Below, in pieces: positions 1-8,368 of a stretch of 64,000 bases of DNA (positions are counted from its first letter, which is position 1; every line of letters begins with the position of its first letter). The notes under the pieces are model-generated. The model searched no databases, was not told the DNA's origin, and saw only the letters and a list, made by a program, of their open reading frames with translations. The stretch comes from Salinisphaera sp040361255 (GTDB taxonomy: Bacteria; Pseudomonadota; Gammaproteobacteria; Nevskiales; Salinisphaeraceae), in the NCBI RefSeq assembly GCF_040361255.1, contig NZ_APNG01000003.1, positions 124,001-188,000 on the forward strand, in the 5' to 3' direction. Made by a program: the position numbers and the translations under genes.

Positions 1-1452
1 GGCGATGTCGTTGTAGGCGCGGTCCATGCCGAGTATGTAGCGTTCGATGGTGTAGCCGTCGTTGTCGATCAGTACGATGATCGGCCGCTGGTCGTAGCGC
101 AGAATCGACGACAGCTCCTGTGCGGTGAGCTGGAACGAGCCGTCGCCGATAAACAGCAGGTGACGGCGCTGGGGCGCGGCGAGCAGGCTGCCGAACAGGG
201 CGGGCAGCGTGTAGCCGATCGCGCCCCAGATGTTGGATGCCACGTAGGCGGTGTCTGCGGGCAATCGCTGGGCGGACAGACCGATATTCGATGTGCCGGC
301 TTCGGCGATTACCACGTCGCCCGAGCGCACAAACCGGGCCATGCGTGGCCATAGTTGTTCGTGCGTCAACGCGTCGCCGGGTTTGGCCGTTTCGGGGGCT
401 GCCGGCGCGGGCTTTGGTGTATCGACAGCGTTGTCTGCCGCAGTGCGTTGCGGCAAGTCATCCACGAGGCGGTCGAGCAGTTCGGCGCCGACCACGCCTT
501 CGTAGTAGTCCGGCCCGACCGTCACGCGGTGGTTGCGTACGTCCACGATCGACTCGAATGGCAGCTGGGCGGTGAAGTTGCCGGAATTGCTTTCGATGAA
601 GCGCGGCGACGTGATGACGAGAAAGTCGGCCGATTCGATGCGCTCGCGTACGTCGGCGCTCGACGCGGCGCCGGCATAGGTGCCCAGAAACAACGGGTCG
701 TTTTCGTCGAGCAGGGCCTTTGCGGTGGGCAGCTGTGCATAGGGAATACCGCCGCGGTGGGCGAGTGCGCGCAGGCCGTCGATCAAACCGTGGCGGTCGG
801 CGTCCATGTCGATAAGGATCGCGGGCCGGCTGGCGGATGCGAGTTTTTGCTGCACGTGGGCGAGTGCGGCGTCGAGGCGTTCGGCGTCGCTGGGCGGCAT
901 GTAGATGTCGAACGGTGTGTCCGGCGCCTCGATACGCAGATGCGACACGTCGGAGGGCACCTGCACATGCACCGGTCGTTGCTTGCGCAGGCACAGGTGC
1001 AGGGCGCGATCGATCTCCTCGACGGCGTTGGTGGAGTCGATATGTACGGCGGTTGCCGTGAACGGCGCCATGCTCAACAGCATGTTGTCGAAGTCGCCGT
1101 CGGCGAGCGAGTGGTGGAGCTGGAATCGGTTCTGGGTGGCAAACAGCGGCGGGGCGCCGCCGATCGAAAACACCGGCAGGTGTTCGGAGTTTGCACCGGC
1201 GATACCGCACAGGGCGCTGAGCTCGCCCACGCCGTAGGTGGTCAGCAAGGCGCCGATGCCGCGACGCCGGGCATAGCCATCTGCCGCATAGGCGGCGTTG
1301 AGTTCATTGCAGGCGCCGACAAACCGGATGCCGTCCATGGCTTCGATCTGTTCCAGCAGGTTCAGGTTGAAGTCGCCCGGCACGCCGATGACGTCGCTCA
1401 CCCCCGCCTGGCGCAGCCGTGTGAACAGAAACTCTCCCACCGTGGTCTGCAT
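1..1452 (-). CDS. Indolepyruvate/phenylpyruvate decarboxylase-like ThDP enzyme (3' end outside window)
   Basis: ThDP-dependent 2-keto-acid decarboxylase of the pyruvate/indolepyruvate decarboxylase family, expected to turn an aromatic keto acid into its aldehyde. The protein starts MQTTVGEFLFTRL and shows VIGVPGDFNL, the cofactor-activating Glu in GACNELNAAYAADGYAR, and a C-terminal ThDP/Mg motif GDGSFQLTAQELSS; it stays open at base 1, so roughly the last 70-90 residues are missing. The ATG at 1452 is preceded by AAGGGAG. It lies 183 bases downstream of the flavin reductase in the same direction, so it may be the last gene of the epoxidase operon. Substrate (indolepyruvate, phenylpyruvate or pyruvate) cannot be read from the sequence. 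Confidence 0.85.
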   Translation of the reverse strand, partial: MQTTVGEFLFTRLRQAGVSDVIGVPGDFNLNLLEQIEAMDGIRFVGACNELNAAYAADGYARRRGIGALLTTYGVGELSALCGIAGANSEHLPVFSIGGAPPLFATQNRFQLHHSLADGDFDNMLLSMAPFTATAVHIDSTNAVEEIDRALHLCLRKQRPVHVQVPSDVSHLRIEAPDTPFDIYMPPSDAERLDAALAHVQQKLASASRPAILIDMDADRHGLIDGLRALAHRGGIPYAQLPTAKALLDENDPLFLGTYAGAASSADVRERIESADFLVITSPRFIESNSGNFTAQLPFESIVDVRNHRVTVGPDYYEGVVGAELLDRLVDDLPQRTAADNAVDTPKPAPAAPETAKPGDALTHEQLWPRMARFVRSGDVVIAEAGTSNIGLSAQRLPADTAYVASNIWGAIGYTLPALFGSLLAAPQRRHLLFIGDGSFQLTAQELSSILRYDQRPIIVLIDNDGYTIERYILGMDRAYNDIA

Positions 1453-1635
1453 CGCGCGCTCCCTTGTTGTTATCGGTTAACACCCTGCTCGAATCTGCAG
1501 GGATGCACCATTGTAGAGCGACGATGGCGCGCCGTTCGAGCGGCCGAACGCGGGGCGTATGCACGTGCGTAAGCCGGCGTGACGGGCTCAGGCGAATAGC
1601 GCATGAATGCCCCGCCTTCGGCCTTCTGCGAGTGA

Positions 1636-2151
1636 TTAACCCGCCGCGTTCAGATTTGCATACTCGCTGCCGTAGAAAATCAGCGGCGATGCCTCCTGAT
1701 GATCGCAGCCGATGACTTCGCCGATGAACAAGGTGTGATCGTGAACATTCACCGTGGATGTGAGTTCGCAGATCAGATGCGCCATTGAGTCTTTCAGGAT
1801 CGGCACGTCTATGTGGCGGTCGATACCGCAGGATCGGCCCGGGTCGCGCTGGCCAGCGAAGTGGCTGGACAGGTCTTTCTGGTTGTCGTTGAGGATGCTG
1901 ATGCCGTAGCGACCCGCCCGGCGGATGAGGTCGTGCATGCGGCCGGGCTTAAGCGAAATGAGCACGGTTGGCGGCGCCAGGCTGACGGACACGAAGCTGT
2001 TTGCGGTCGTACCGTGGAAGCCGTGCTGTGTATCCCCGACCGTGACGACGGTGACGCCGGTGGCAAAGCGGGATACGCAGCGCCGGAAGAGATCGCCGTC
2101 CACACGTGGCTGTGCCAGGCTGGATGCATAGGCTAGGTTTTCTTGTCTCAC
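1636..2151 (-). CDS. Flavin reductase, StyB-like component of a two-component monooxygenase
   Basis: NAD(P)H:flavin oxidoreductase of the FMN-binding split-barrel type (171 aa) that would hand reduced FAD to the neighbouring StyA-type oxygenase. Visible family features are FRRCVSRFATGVTVVTV, the flavin-binding TTANSFVSVSLAPPTVLISL segment and the C-terminal DHTLFIGEVIGCDH. The start is taken as GTG at 2151 because it overlaps the stop of the upstream EthD gene (GTGA), a typical coupled arrangement; an upstream extension would lie inside that gene. Order styA-ethD-styB in one operon. The reductase role is confident; pairing with StyA is inferred from adjacency. Confidence 0.85.
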   Translation of the reverse strand: MRQENLAYASSLAQPRVDGDLFRRCVSRFATGVTVVTVGDTQHGFHGTTANSFVSVSLAPPTVLISLKPGRMHDLIRRAGRYGISILNDNQKDLSSHFAGQRDPGRSCGIDRHIDVPILKDSMAHLICELTSTVNVHDHTLFIGEVIGCDHQEASPLIFYGSEYANLNAAG

Positions 2152-2459
2152 GGTTGGCCTCCGCCGATTTCGGCATGCGAGAGCTTGGCGCCGCTGGGTG
2201 AATAGTTGGGGACGTCCTCGGCTAAGGCCTTGCCTTCGGCCGAGGCCAGTGCGGCCTGCATCGCCTGCTCGTTCTCGAAATACCCTTTCCAGATACAAAA
2301 GAACGGTGGTTGTTCCGCGCCCAGCGCATCGGGATAGGCATACTCATAGCGCAGCAGGCCTGGCAGTTTGATGGCTAACGGGATATGTGTGTCTCGGTAG
2401 TAGGTCTTGAACGCTTGGGCGGCGGCCGGCTTTGGGTAGGTCACGATTAGAGCGTGCAT
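2148..2459 (-). CDS. EthD/dimeric alpha-beta barrel small protein between the epoxidase components
   Basis: A 103-aa ferredoxin-like (EthD-type) protein: MHALIVTYPKP, then FKTYYRDTHIPLAIKLPGL, the typical YxxxHxPLxxxLPG pattern of EthD-like dimeric barrels, and a FENEQAMQAALASAEG helix. ATG at 2459 has a GAGGAG site seven bases upstream. It begins 14 bases after styA and overlaps the reductase by four bases, so the three are co-translated. Family members help aromatic or ether oxidations without a cofactor; here it could process the unstable epoxide or hydroxy-indole product, but that is inference. Confidence 0.75.
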   Translation of the reverse strand: MHALIVTYPKPAAAQAFKTYYRDTHIPLAIKLPGLLRYEYAYPDALGAEQPPFFCIWKGYFENEQAMQAALASAEGKALAEDVPNYSPSGAKLSHAEIGGGQP

Positions 2460-2473
2460 GCGTATCTCCTCGG

Positions 2474-3733
2474 CTAGGCCATCTGCGACTGCGGGACACT
2501 TTCCTGCGAGAAGGCGCCAGCCTCCGCCAGCCAGGCGTGGATTCGCTCGTCCGAGGCAAGGCGATCCCACTGGCGTTCCGGAAAACTGAAGTTCTCCGTA
2601 AATTCGTCGCGGATGTCCTGGTTTTGCTCCATGGCAGCGAGCAAGCTCAGAAACGCTTCGCTGGGCGGGGCCAACATGGCATTGGTCCATTTCGACGCGG
2701 CGAGGATGCGGTCTTGTCGCTCACGTTCGACTTTTTCGCAGAAGCGTTTGTCGTATACGGCTTCATTGATGATGGCGTGGCCAAGCACCCAGGCGGAATA
2801 GGACGCCATGTTCGCGCCTTGGCCAACGACCGGGTCCACCACCGACTGAACGTCGCCCACCGCGATCGCAAAGCGGCCGTTCGCAAGTTCGGTATAGGGC
2901 TGGCGTACCGTGGGCACGACGCCGCCTTGCAGGATATCCAGCGGCTGACACAGATCGAATACGTTCTGATCAATACGCTCGTATACCGTGGGGTGATGCT
3001 TTTCCAGCTTTGCCAGCAGGGTGTCGAGGAAGGCGTTCGGGTCGGCTTCGTAATTCAGGCGGGCCAGCACTTCCAGATCGCCGCCGTGCACGTTTTCCAT
3101 GAGCAATGCCGTGGACATGCCGGAGAAGGTGAGCGTGGGGATCGCGATCAGTTCGCCCTGTCCGGGGGCCGATGACATCGCGGTAGAGCGGGGTTGAGTG
3201 GGCGCCACGCCTTTGTACAGGCCCACGCAGAGGGCTCGCTGTGGTTTTTCGTACGGCGACAGCTCGGTGATATGCTTGAACATTTGCCCGAATACGCCCT
3301 TGCCGGTGCCGACCACGATCAGATCGAACTCACGCGATAAATCGCTTACCTGACTTTCGGTGACTTGCTGATATCGAATATCCCCACCGCGTTCGACAAA
3401 GTCGTTCATCAGCTGGGGCAGATAAATCCGATAGTCGACCGCACGGCTGGGCTGGCTGAACGAGCCCCAGAACTGCATGGGCTGCGGGCCACCGACATAA
3501 TGATCATGGCCAAAATAGCCGTATTCCTCGGCTGGCCAGTGATCGATACCGAGCGCTTTTTCCCGCGCCAGGGTCACGTGATGATGCGCAACGGTGTTGA
3601 GCAAGCGTCCCGAGGCCATATCCGCCGGCTTGCGGTCGGTGATGATGGTCACGGGGATGTCGTGTTGTCTAAGCAGCAGGCCGAGATGCAGGCCTGCTGT
3701 GCCGGCGCCGATAATGGCGATACGTTTTGTCAT
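2474..3733 (-). CDS. styA: Styrene/indole monooxygenase oxygenase component (StyA family)
   Basis: FAD-dependent epoxidase of the two-component styrene/indole monooxygenase type, 419 aa, close to the usual length of about 415. Hallmarks: N-terminal dinucleotide fold RIAIIGAGTAGLHLGLLLRQHD, the StyA-specific RLLNTVAHHHVT and GYFGHDHYVGGPQPMQFWG stretches, EKPQRALCVGLYKG, and the C-terminal FAD motif GDVQSVVDPVVGQGANMASY. ATG at 3733 has GAGGAG upstream; an in-frame start 33 bases earlier lacks one. First gene of a minus-strand operon, divergent from a LysR gene. Styrene-degradation partners (isomerase, phenylacetaldehyde dehydrogenase, StySR) are absent nearby, so indole or a related aryl-alkene may be the true substrate. 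Confidence 0.9.
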   Translation of the reverse strand: MTKRIAIIGAGTAGLHLGLLLRQHDIPVTIITDRKPADMASGRLLNTVAHHHVTLAREKALGIDHWPAEEYGYFGHDHYVGGPQPMQFWGSFSQPSRAVDYRIYLPQLMNDFVERGGDIRYQQVTESQVSDLSREFDLIVVGTGKGVFGQMFKHITELSPYEKPQRALCVGLYKGVAPTQPRSTAMSSAPGQGELIAIPTLTFSGMSTALLMENVHGGDLEVLARLNYEADPNAFLDTLLAKLEKHHPTVYERIDQNVFDLCQPLDILQGGVVPTVRQPYTELANGRFAIAVGDVQSVVDPVVGQGANMASYSAWVLGHAIINEAVYDKRFCEKVERERQDRILAASKWTNAMLAPPSEAFLSLLAAMEQNQDIRDEFTENFSFPERQWDRLASDERIHAWLAEAGAFSQESVPQSQMA

Positions 3734-3819
3734 TGGGCTCTCCTCGGTACTTATTTTTGTAGCCACTCAAGACTGCCTCACGGTCTTGCCATATAAAACC
3801 CGAATGGGTGTAATAATGG

Positions 3820-3838
3820 CCATTCCATATCGGAATGG
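3820..3838. promoter_or_regulatory. Inverted repeat in the styA-lysR divergent promoter (probable LysR operator)
   Basis: Perfect 7-bp arms CCATTCC and GGAATGG separated by ATATC, eight bases before the lysR start and about 90 bases before styA. The core ATTCC-N5-GGAAT fits the T-N11-A dyad recognised by LysR-type regulators. Its closeness to the lysR start suggests autorepression as well as control of the epoxidase operon. Confidence 0.6.
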
Positions 3839-3846
3839 TTTAGGGC

Positions 3847-4737
3847 ATGGACCGAATCGATAGCTTTATCGCGTTTTCGCGGGCAGTAGAGCAGGGCAGC
3901 TTTTCCGCGGCGGCGCGGCAGCTGGGTATCACCCAACCCACGGTCAGTAAGCATATCGCTGCGCTCGAAGCACATCTGAACGTGCGGTTGTTCACTCGAA
4001 CGGCGCGTCGGCTCAAACCCACGGAAGATGCCATACGCATTTACGACCATGTCCGCCAGTTGCTGGAAGACCTGGAGACCGTAGAGCGCAGCGTGGCGGG
4101 CAAGACGGAAGAGCCGGAAGGCGTACTACGGATCTCTGTGCCCGTGTCCTTCGGCGAAGCGTTCATCGTGCCGCGCTTACAGCGATTTATGCACCAGTAT
4201 CCGAAGGTCGTGCTGGATGTTCAGATCACCGATCGGGTAATCGATTTATTCAGTGACGGCGTGGAGCTTGCCGTACGTATTGGTGAATTGCCGTCGAGTA
4301 CGCTGGTGGCGCGGCGTATCGGTACCGCTCGGCATATCGTCGCCGCCAGCGCGAGCTATCTGTCGACACACCCTGATCCGGTGATCCCCGAGGATCTCGT
4401 GGGTCACCAGTGCGTGATTTATCAAGGCGCACCGACCGGCAGTCGCTGGATATTCGAATCGGACCTGGGCCGGCGTAGCGTCGAGGTCAGTGGCCCACTG
4501 TATAGCGACAACGCCAACGCTATTGCCCATGCCGTCGTGAATGGCGTGGGCATCGGTATGCTGCCCGACTGGGTGCTGCGCCCCTATATCGACAGCGGTG
4601 CCGTCCAGGTTCTGCTCGACGAATACGACGCGACGCGCCTGCCGATTAACCTGGTGTATCCGGAGCGCCGCTGGGTATCCCGGCGCGCCCGTTGTTTCAT
4701 CGATTTTCTGGCGAGCGAACTCGAACGCCTTGACTGA
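3847..4737 (+). CDS. LysR-type transcriptional regulator of the styA operon
   Basis: A 296-aa LysR-type regulator. The N-terminal winged helix reads MDRIDSFIAFSRAVEQGSFSAAARQLGITQPTVSKHIAALE, followed by VRLFTRTARRLKPTE; the C-terminal co-inducer domain contains VLRISVPVSFGEAFIVPRL and the VVNGVGIGMLPDW motif common in the CrgA-like branch. It is transcribed away from styA with a shared 113-base intergenic region carrying a perfect LysR-like dyad, so it most likely controls the styA-ethD-styB operon in response to an aromatic ligand. Target and ligand are inferred. Confidence 0.88.
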   Translation: MDRIDSFIAFSRAVEQGSFSAAARQLGITQPTVSKHIAALEAHLNVRLFTRTARRLKPTEDAIRIYDHVRQLLEDLETVERSVAGKTEEPEGVLRISVPVSFGEAFIVPRLQRFMHQYPKVVLDVQITDRVIDLFSDGVELAVRIGELPSSTLVARRIGTARHIVAASASYLSTHPDPVIPEDLVGHQCVIYQGAPTGSRWIFESDLGRRSVEVSGPLYSDNANAIAHAVVNGVGIGMLPDWVLRPYIDSGAVQVLLDEYDATRLPINLVYPERRWVSRRARCFIDFLASELERLD

Positions 4738-4848
4738 AAACTTACGCCTTATCTTGCCGATCAAGACAATTCGGGTCGGCAATAAGACCGCTCGGTGGTC
4801 TGGAGAGCCTGGCCACAGTCTGTCCAACGTGGCTCGCGTGCCTGGCCG

Positions 4849-5946
4849 CTAGCCCATCCGAACCACATGCCCCGCGCGAGCCGAGCCGCCGTGATCCACC
4901 AGATCGCGAATCACGCTGGCGGCGGCGTCCAGGCCGTGATGCACTTCGACCTGCATCCACGGGTCGTTGGTATCGCTGACGCGTTCGAGAAACGCGCGCT
5001 CGGCCTCGGCATAACGGGCATAGAGGGTCTCCGAGCCCCAGTCGCCCACGCGCTTGCGGATCTGGTTCGGTGCGAAGAAGAGTGTGGGTTTCGGCTCGAG
5101 CTGGTCGCTGACGGCGTCGGTATCCGTGGTGGAGGCCGAGCCCACCGATGCGTGATGAACGAGTTCGCTGCCCAGATGGCCATGTATTGCCTCGGCCAGC
5201 GCGCCGCGGCCGGAGAAATCCAGGTAGGCGCTCGGCGTGGTGGCGTCGATCTTGTCGACCTCGTCGTAGGCCAAAACTGCGTCATACAGGCCGAGGCCTT
5301 CGACCGTGTCTTTATTCGACGGCGAGGTGAGGCCGATCAAGCGTACGCCCGCCTGCTGCAACGCGAATGCGCAGCCATAGGCGGTCTTGCTCGGTGCGCT
5401 GGATAGAATGAGTTGGCGGGCGCCGAAATGGGCGTTGTCGATAAGGAAATCGGCGAGCATCCAGGAGGTGAAGAACAACGGCCGCATCAGCATCTGGTGG
5501 TCTGCCAGATCGGGCGAATAACCCAAGGCTTCGGTGGCGCGGCTGTATTGGTTGTACGGCGTGGGCAGCGCCTGGCGGTGAGGCGAGCCGTCGAAGAAGC
5601 CACGCTCGGTGACGTGCACGGGCCGTACGATCAGCTCTTCGGCCATCGGGTAGTAGCCGTACAGGCGCGTGCCTTCGGCCAGCCCGTCGACGCGGCTTTG
5701 GGTGACGGTGGCAAAGCCCCACACCGGCATCATGCCGAAGCCATCGTGCCTGGATGGGAAGAACTCCCAATAGCGCATGGCATCGCCATAGGCGGCATAG
5801 GTGATGTTGTTGGCTGTCAGGGCAAAGGTCTCGATCGCCAGGGCGGCTTCGCCGTCGGCGAGTGGCCGATGCCGGGGCACCGCCTGGGTGACGGCCCGCC
5901 CGAGGTCCGTCTTGTCTATCATCAGCTGCGTGATCGTGTCGGTCAT
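4849..5946 (-). CDS. DUF2855 family protein
   Basis: A 365-aa protein of the DUF2855 family, distant relatives of the quinone-oxidoreductase/MDR fold. Typical stretches are LTANNITYAAYGDAMRYWEFFP, VWGFATVTQSRV, RLYGYYPMAEELIV and PLFFTSWMLADFLIDN followed by LILSSAPSKTAYGCAFAL. The ATG at 5946 (MTDTITQLMID) is chosen over one 39 bases upstream because a purine-rich AGGGG lies before it. It is divergent from a TetR gene 87 bases away, suggesting local repression. Biochemical function is not established. Confidence 0.75.
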   Translation of the reverse strand: MTDTITQLMIDKTDLGRAVTQAVPRHRPLADGEAALAIETFALTANNITYAAYGDAMRYWEFFPSRHDGFGMMPVWGFATVTQSRVDGLAEGTRLYGYYPMAEELIVRPVHVTERGFFDGSPHRQALPTPYNQYSRATEALGYSPDLADHQMLMRPLFFTSWMLADFLIDNAHFGARQLILSSAPSKTAYGCAFALQQAGVRLIGLTSPSNKDTVEGLGLYDAVLAYDEVDKIDATTPSAYLDFSGRGALAEAIHGHLGSELVHHASVGSASTTDTDAVSDQLEPKPTLFFAPNQIRKRVGDWGSETLYARYAEAERAFLERVSDTNDPWMQVEVHHGLDAAASVIRDLVDHGGSARAGHVVRMG

Positions 5947-6033
5947 GGCCCCTGCTTGCCGGCGCATCCGGCGACTGGAATACACTAGGCCTCATGCTAG
6001 CAACGGCGGGCGATACGGGGGTTCGGTTTTAGT

Positions 6034-6684
6034 ATGCATGCCTGCAAACAAGGCTCTGGCCTGCCCAGGCCACGTAAAAGGCCCACGCAGTCCCGGGCGG
6101 TGTTCACCGTGCAGGCCATTTACGACGGGTTTGTTCGGATTTGGCGCCGCGACGGTCCCGATGCCGCGACCACACGCGCCATTGCTGCCGAAACGGGCTA
6201 TAGCGTCGGCACGATTTACGACTATTTCCCCAACCGGACCGCGCTGCTGGCCGGCTACTACGAACACTGCATCGACCGGCTTTGCGAACAATTTGTGGCG
6301 GCCGACGCAGGCAACGCCGCCATGCCCTGGCCGTCGCGTCTGGCGCTGCTCGTGCAACGGCTTTACGGGCAGAGTTCCGATAGCCCGTACTTCGATCGGG
6401 AAATGCTCACCCGGGAATCATTGGTGGCCAACCCCGGGCGCCAGCAGCACGCCTTCGAAAAATGCAGTGCCTGTGTCTACAGCCTGATTAAAGGCTGGCC
6501 GGACCTGCCCGGCCCGGCGTCCAGGCGGCATGCCGACACCCTCGTACAAACCGTGTGGGGCGGCATGCGATATGCCCATATTCTCGAGCGCGATACAGCA
6601 GCGGCCGCGGCCTATGTCGAGGATTTGAACCTGATGGCGCGCGCGTTGCTGCAAAGCGCTGCGGGCGATTCGTCGCATCGCTAA
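6034..6684 (+). CDS. TetR-family transcriptional regulator
   Basis: A 216-aa TetR/AcrR-type repressor. After a basic N-terminus the helix-turn-helix reads FTVQAIYDGFVRIWRRDGPDAATTRAIAAETGYSVGTIYDYFPNRTALLAGYYE, the canonical TetR pattern; the C-terminal half is a helical ligand domain with YFDREMLTRESLVANPGRQQ. It faces away from the DUF2855 gene, its likely target. Ligand unknown. Confidence 0.85.
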   Translation: MHACKQGSGLPRPRKRPTQSRAVFTVQAIYDGFVRIWRRDGPDAATTRAIAAETGYSVGTIYDYFPNRTALLAGYYEHCIDRLCEQFVAADAGNAAMPWPSRLALLVQRLYGQSSDSPYFDREMLTRESLVANPGRQQHAFEKCSACVYSLIKGWPDLPGPASRRHADTLVQTVWGGMRYAHILERDTAAAAAYVEDLNLMARALLQSAAGDSSHR

Positions 6685-6871
6685 ACGCAGCCCGTCGCTG
6701 CAGCGGCAAGACAGCGATGGCCGGCGCTTTACGTATCCAAGTCGTACGGTCGATAGCGTGACGCGTGCTGTGTTTGATGCGGTGCGATTGGGTACGCCGC
6801 GCCCGACCCATTCAAGCCGCATCGTCGCTTCGCCGATAGACCAGTGCGGTTCCATGTCTAAAAGGAGAACT

Positions 6872-7078
6872 ATGGACGCAGGAAGTGTGAGTTCGACCGT
6901 CGCCACCGCGATGGCCTTGCAGCAACACAACCAAAGTCAGGATGCTCAGGCGAGTCTGTTAAAAGACACGCTCGACATTCAGGCGTCGCAGATGCAGCAG
7001 TTGATGTCCTCTGTGTCGCCGCAACAGGCTTTGGCCACCACGGGTACTGTCGGCACGCAGATCAATACGTTTGCCTGA
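6872..7078 (+). CDS. YjfB-like putative motility protein
   Basis: A 68-aa protein: MDAGSVSSTVATAMALQQHNQSQDAQASLLKDTLDIQASQMQQLMSSV, then short Ala/Thr-rich tail. The MDxxSVxSxAxAMxxxQxxQxxxxxVLKKxLDxQxxQ... layout matches the small YjfB family, annotated as putative motility proteins. Start ATG at 6872 has AAAGGAG seven bases upstream. Single gene with 190 bases of upstream space. No flagellar genes are in the window, so the role is uncertain. Confidence 0.7.
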   Translation: MDAGSVSSTVATAMALQQHNQSQDAQASLLKDTLDIQASQMQQLMSSVSPQQALATTGTVGTQINTFA

Positions 7079-7218
7079 CGGAAATCCCGCCCCGGCGTGT
7101 TCGGGGCAGAGCGGTCGCAGTGCGTTTGTGCTGGGGCCGTTTTTCATTGCGATCGACCCGGAATCTCATACTTTCTATCGGCAGCTGTTCTCGGTATGCC
7201 TGGTTGGCGGTCACCGAT

Positions 7219-8067
7219 CTATTTCGAGTCGTTGTCAGGACGCTGTATTGCCTGCTGTGCGGCAATGACGTTGGCATAAATCGATGGCTTGTACCCGGTG
7301 CGCGCTGGGGCCGGTATGGGTTTGCCTTGATCGTCGAACAGGGTGGGGAAATCGGCGATCACGCGTTCGGTGATGCGTTTCGTATCGGCCACGGATTGCT
7401 GGAAGCTGTCGTCGATGAGCAGCCGGCCGCCGCTTTTCCAGGCGCTTTTGCCGAACAGCCGTACGGCCCAATAGATCAGTACGCGCGCCAATGGCGCGAG
7501 GCCATCCCGGCGCATCAGCTTGAGCAGGGTCTGGTCCCAGGCCTTGCGTCGTTTGGCACTGCGGTCGACGTCGCAGCGATATCCATAATCGTGGGCGATG
7601 GCCGCTCGCACGATCGGGCCGGTCGGCTGGCCGACCAGGCCGCGCGCGATCCCGGGGATGGAGGCGAAATCCGTGAGCACGCCGGGGCCGAGTTGCCCCG
7701 AGTACGGATCAGGCGCGCTGCCTTCAAGGAGGTCGTAGGCGAGATCCAGCGTCCAGGTCACCGGCGTGAGGGTGACGAACTGCTTGTCGTCGATACGCGG
7801 GTCGAGGGTTTTCGTGCCTTCGACGTTGACTCGTCTGAGCTCGGCAAACGGAACCACGAAGATCGGTTCTCCGCGCTGGCCCCGCACGCCCTTGAGCAAC
7901 TCTTTGATGGAGAGCCGGCGCGAGGTTTCCGGTATCGGGCCGTATTCGCGTTCCAGCATGGCCGCGCGGATCTCCCGCGTGTACTGGCGGGCTTCATGCC
8001 AGGCGAGTGCAACCGGAGCCAGGCATAGGGCAACGAACCCCGCAGCGCTGATCGCAACGACCCACAT
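7219..8067 (-). CDS. DUF1353 protein with N-terminal membrane anchor
   Basis: A 282-aa protein with one N-terminal hydrophobic helix (residues about 3-24) and a central DUF1353 domain: VLTDFASIPGIARGLV followed about 20 residues later by AAIAHDYGYRCDVDRSAKRRKAWDQTLLKLMRRDG. DUF1353 is best known from phage-associated proteins and its TDFASIP and HDY motifs are clear here. No phage genes surround it, and the membrane anchor plus about 85-residue N-terminal extension make it longer than simple family members. Function not known. Confidence 0.7.
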   Translation of the reverse strand: MWVVAISAAGFVALCLAPVALAWHEARQYTREIRAAMLEREYGPIPETSRRLSIKELLKGVRGQRGEPIFVVPFAELRRVNVEGTKTLDPRIDDKQFVTLTPVTWTLDLAYDLLEGSAPDPYSGQLGPGVLTDFASIPGIARGLVGQPTGPIVRAAIAHDYGYRCDVDRSAKRRKAWDQTLLKLMRRDGLAPLARVLIYWAVRLFGKSAWKSGGRLLIDDSFQQSVADTKRITERVIADFPTLFDDQGKPIPAPARTGYKPSIYANVIAAQQAIQRPDNDSK

Positions 8068-8368
8068 CCCGGCTCACCCCATGACCGTGGTGGAACAACC
8101 CAAGAATACCCCAATGCCCGCGCAGGAGGACGGGCGGCGCTGGCATTTGATCGTCGTCGACGTCGTGCCAGGTGCGCCAGGGCGAGCGACGGGTGATGAC
8201 GATCAACGTCATGCCGGGCCTTCTGTGATGACGTTTTGGGTATCGCACCATACCCGGCGCTGTATTGTTCTTTGCGCCTTCGCCCGTGACTCTTTATGGC
8301 CGAATCCGATCCATACGGATTCGCGCTTTAAAAACGAAATGCGATCGGTCGAAGGGGGAGGTAACCGC
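8068..8368. other. Intergenic region upstream of the DASS transporter
   Basis: About 300 bases between divergently read genes. The part just before 8369 is AT-richer and ends in GAAGGGGGAGG, the ribosome site of the transporter. No convincing gene, hairpin or repeat was seen in the rest. Confidence 0.4.

Noticed and set aside
355..1572. Long plus-strand frame opposite the decarboxylase
   Set aside because: Antisense shadow; the minus-strand protein has all ThDP motifs.
7088..7107. GCCCCG / CGGGGC hairpin after the YjfB-like gene
   Set aside because: Short stem without a T run, common in GC-rich DNA.
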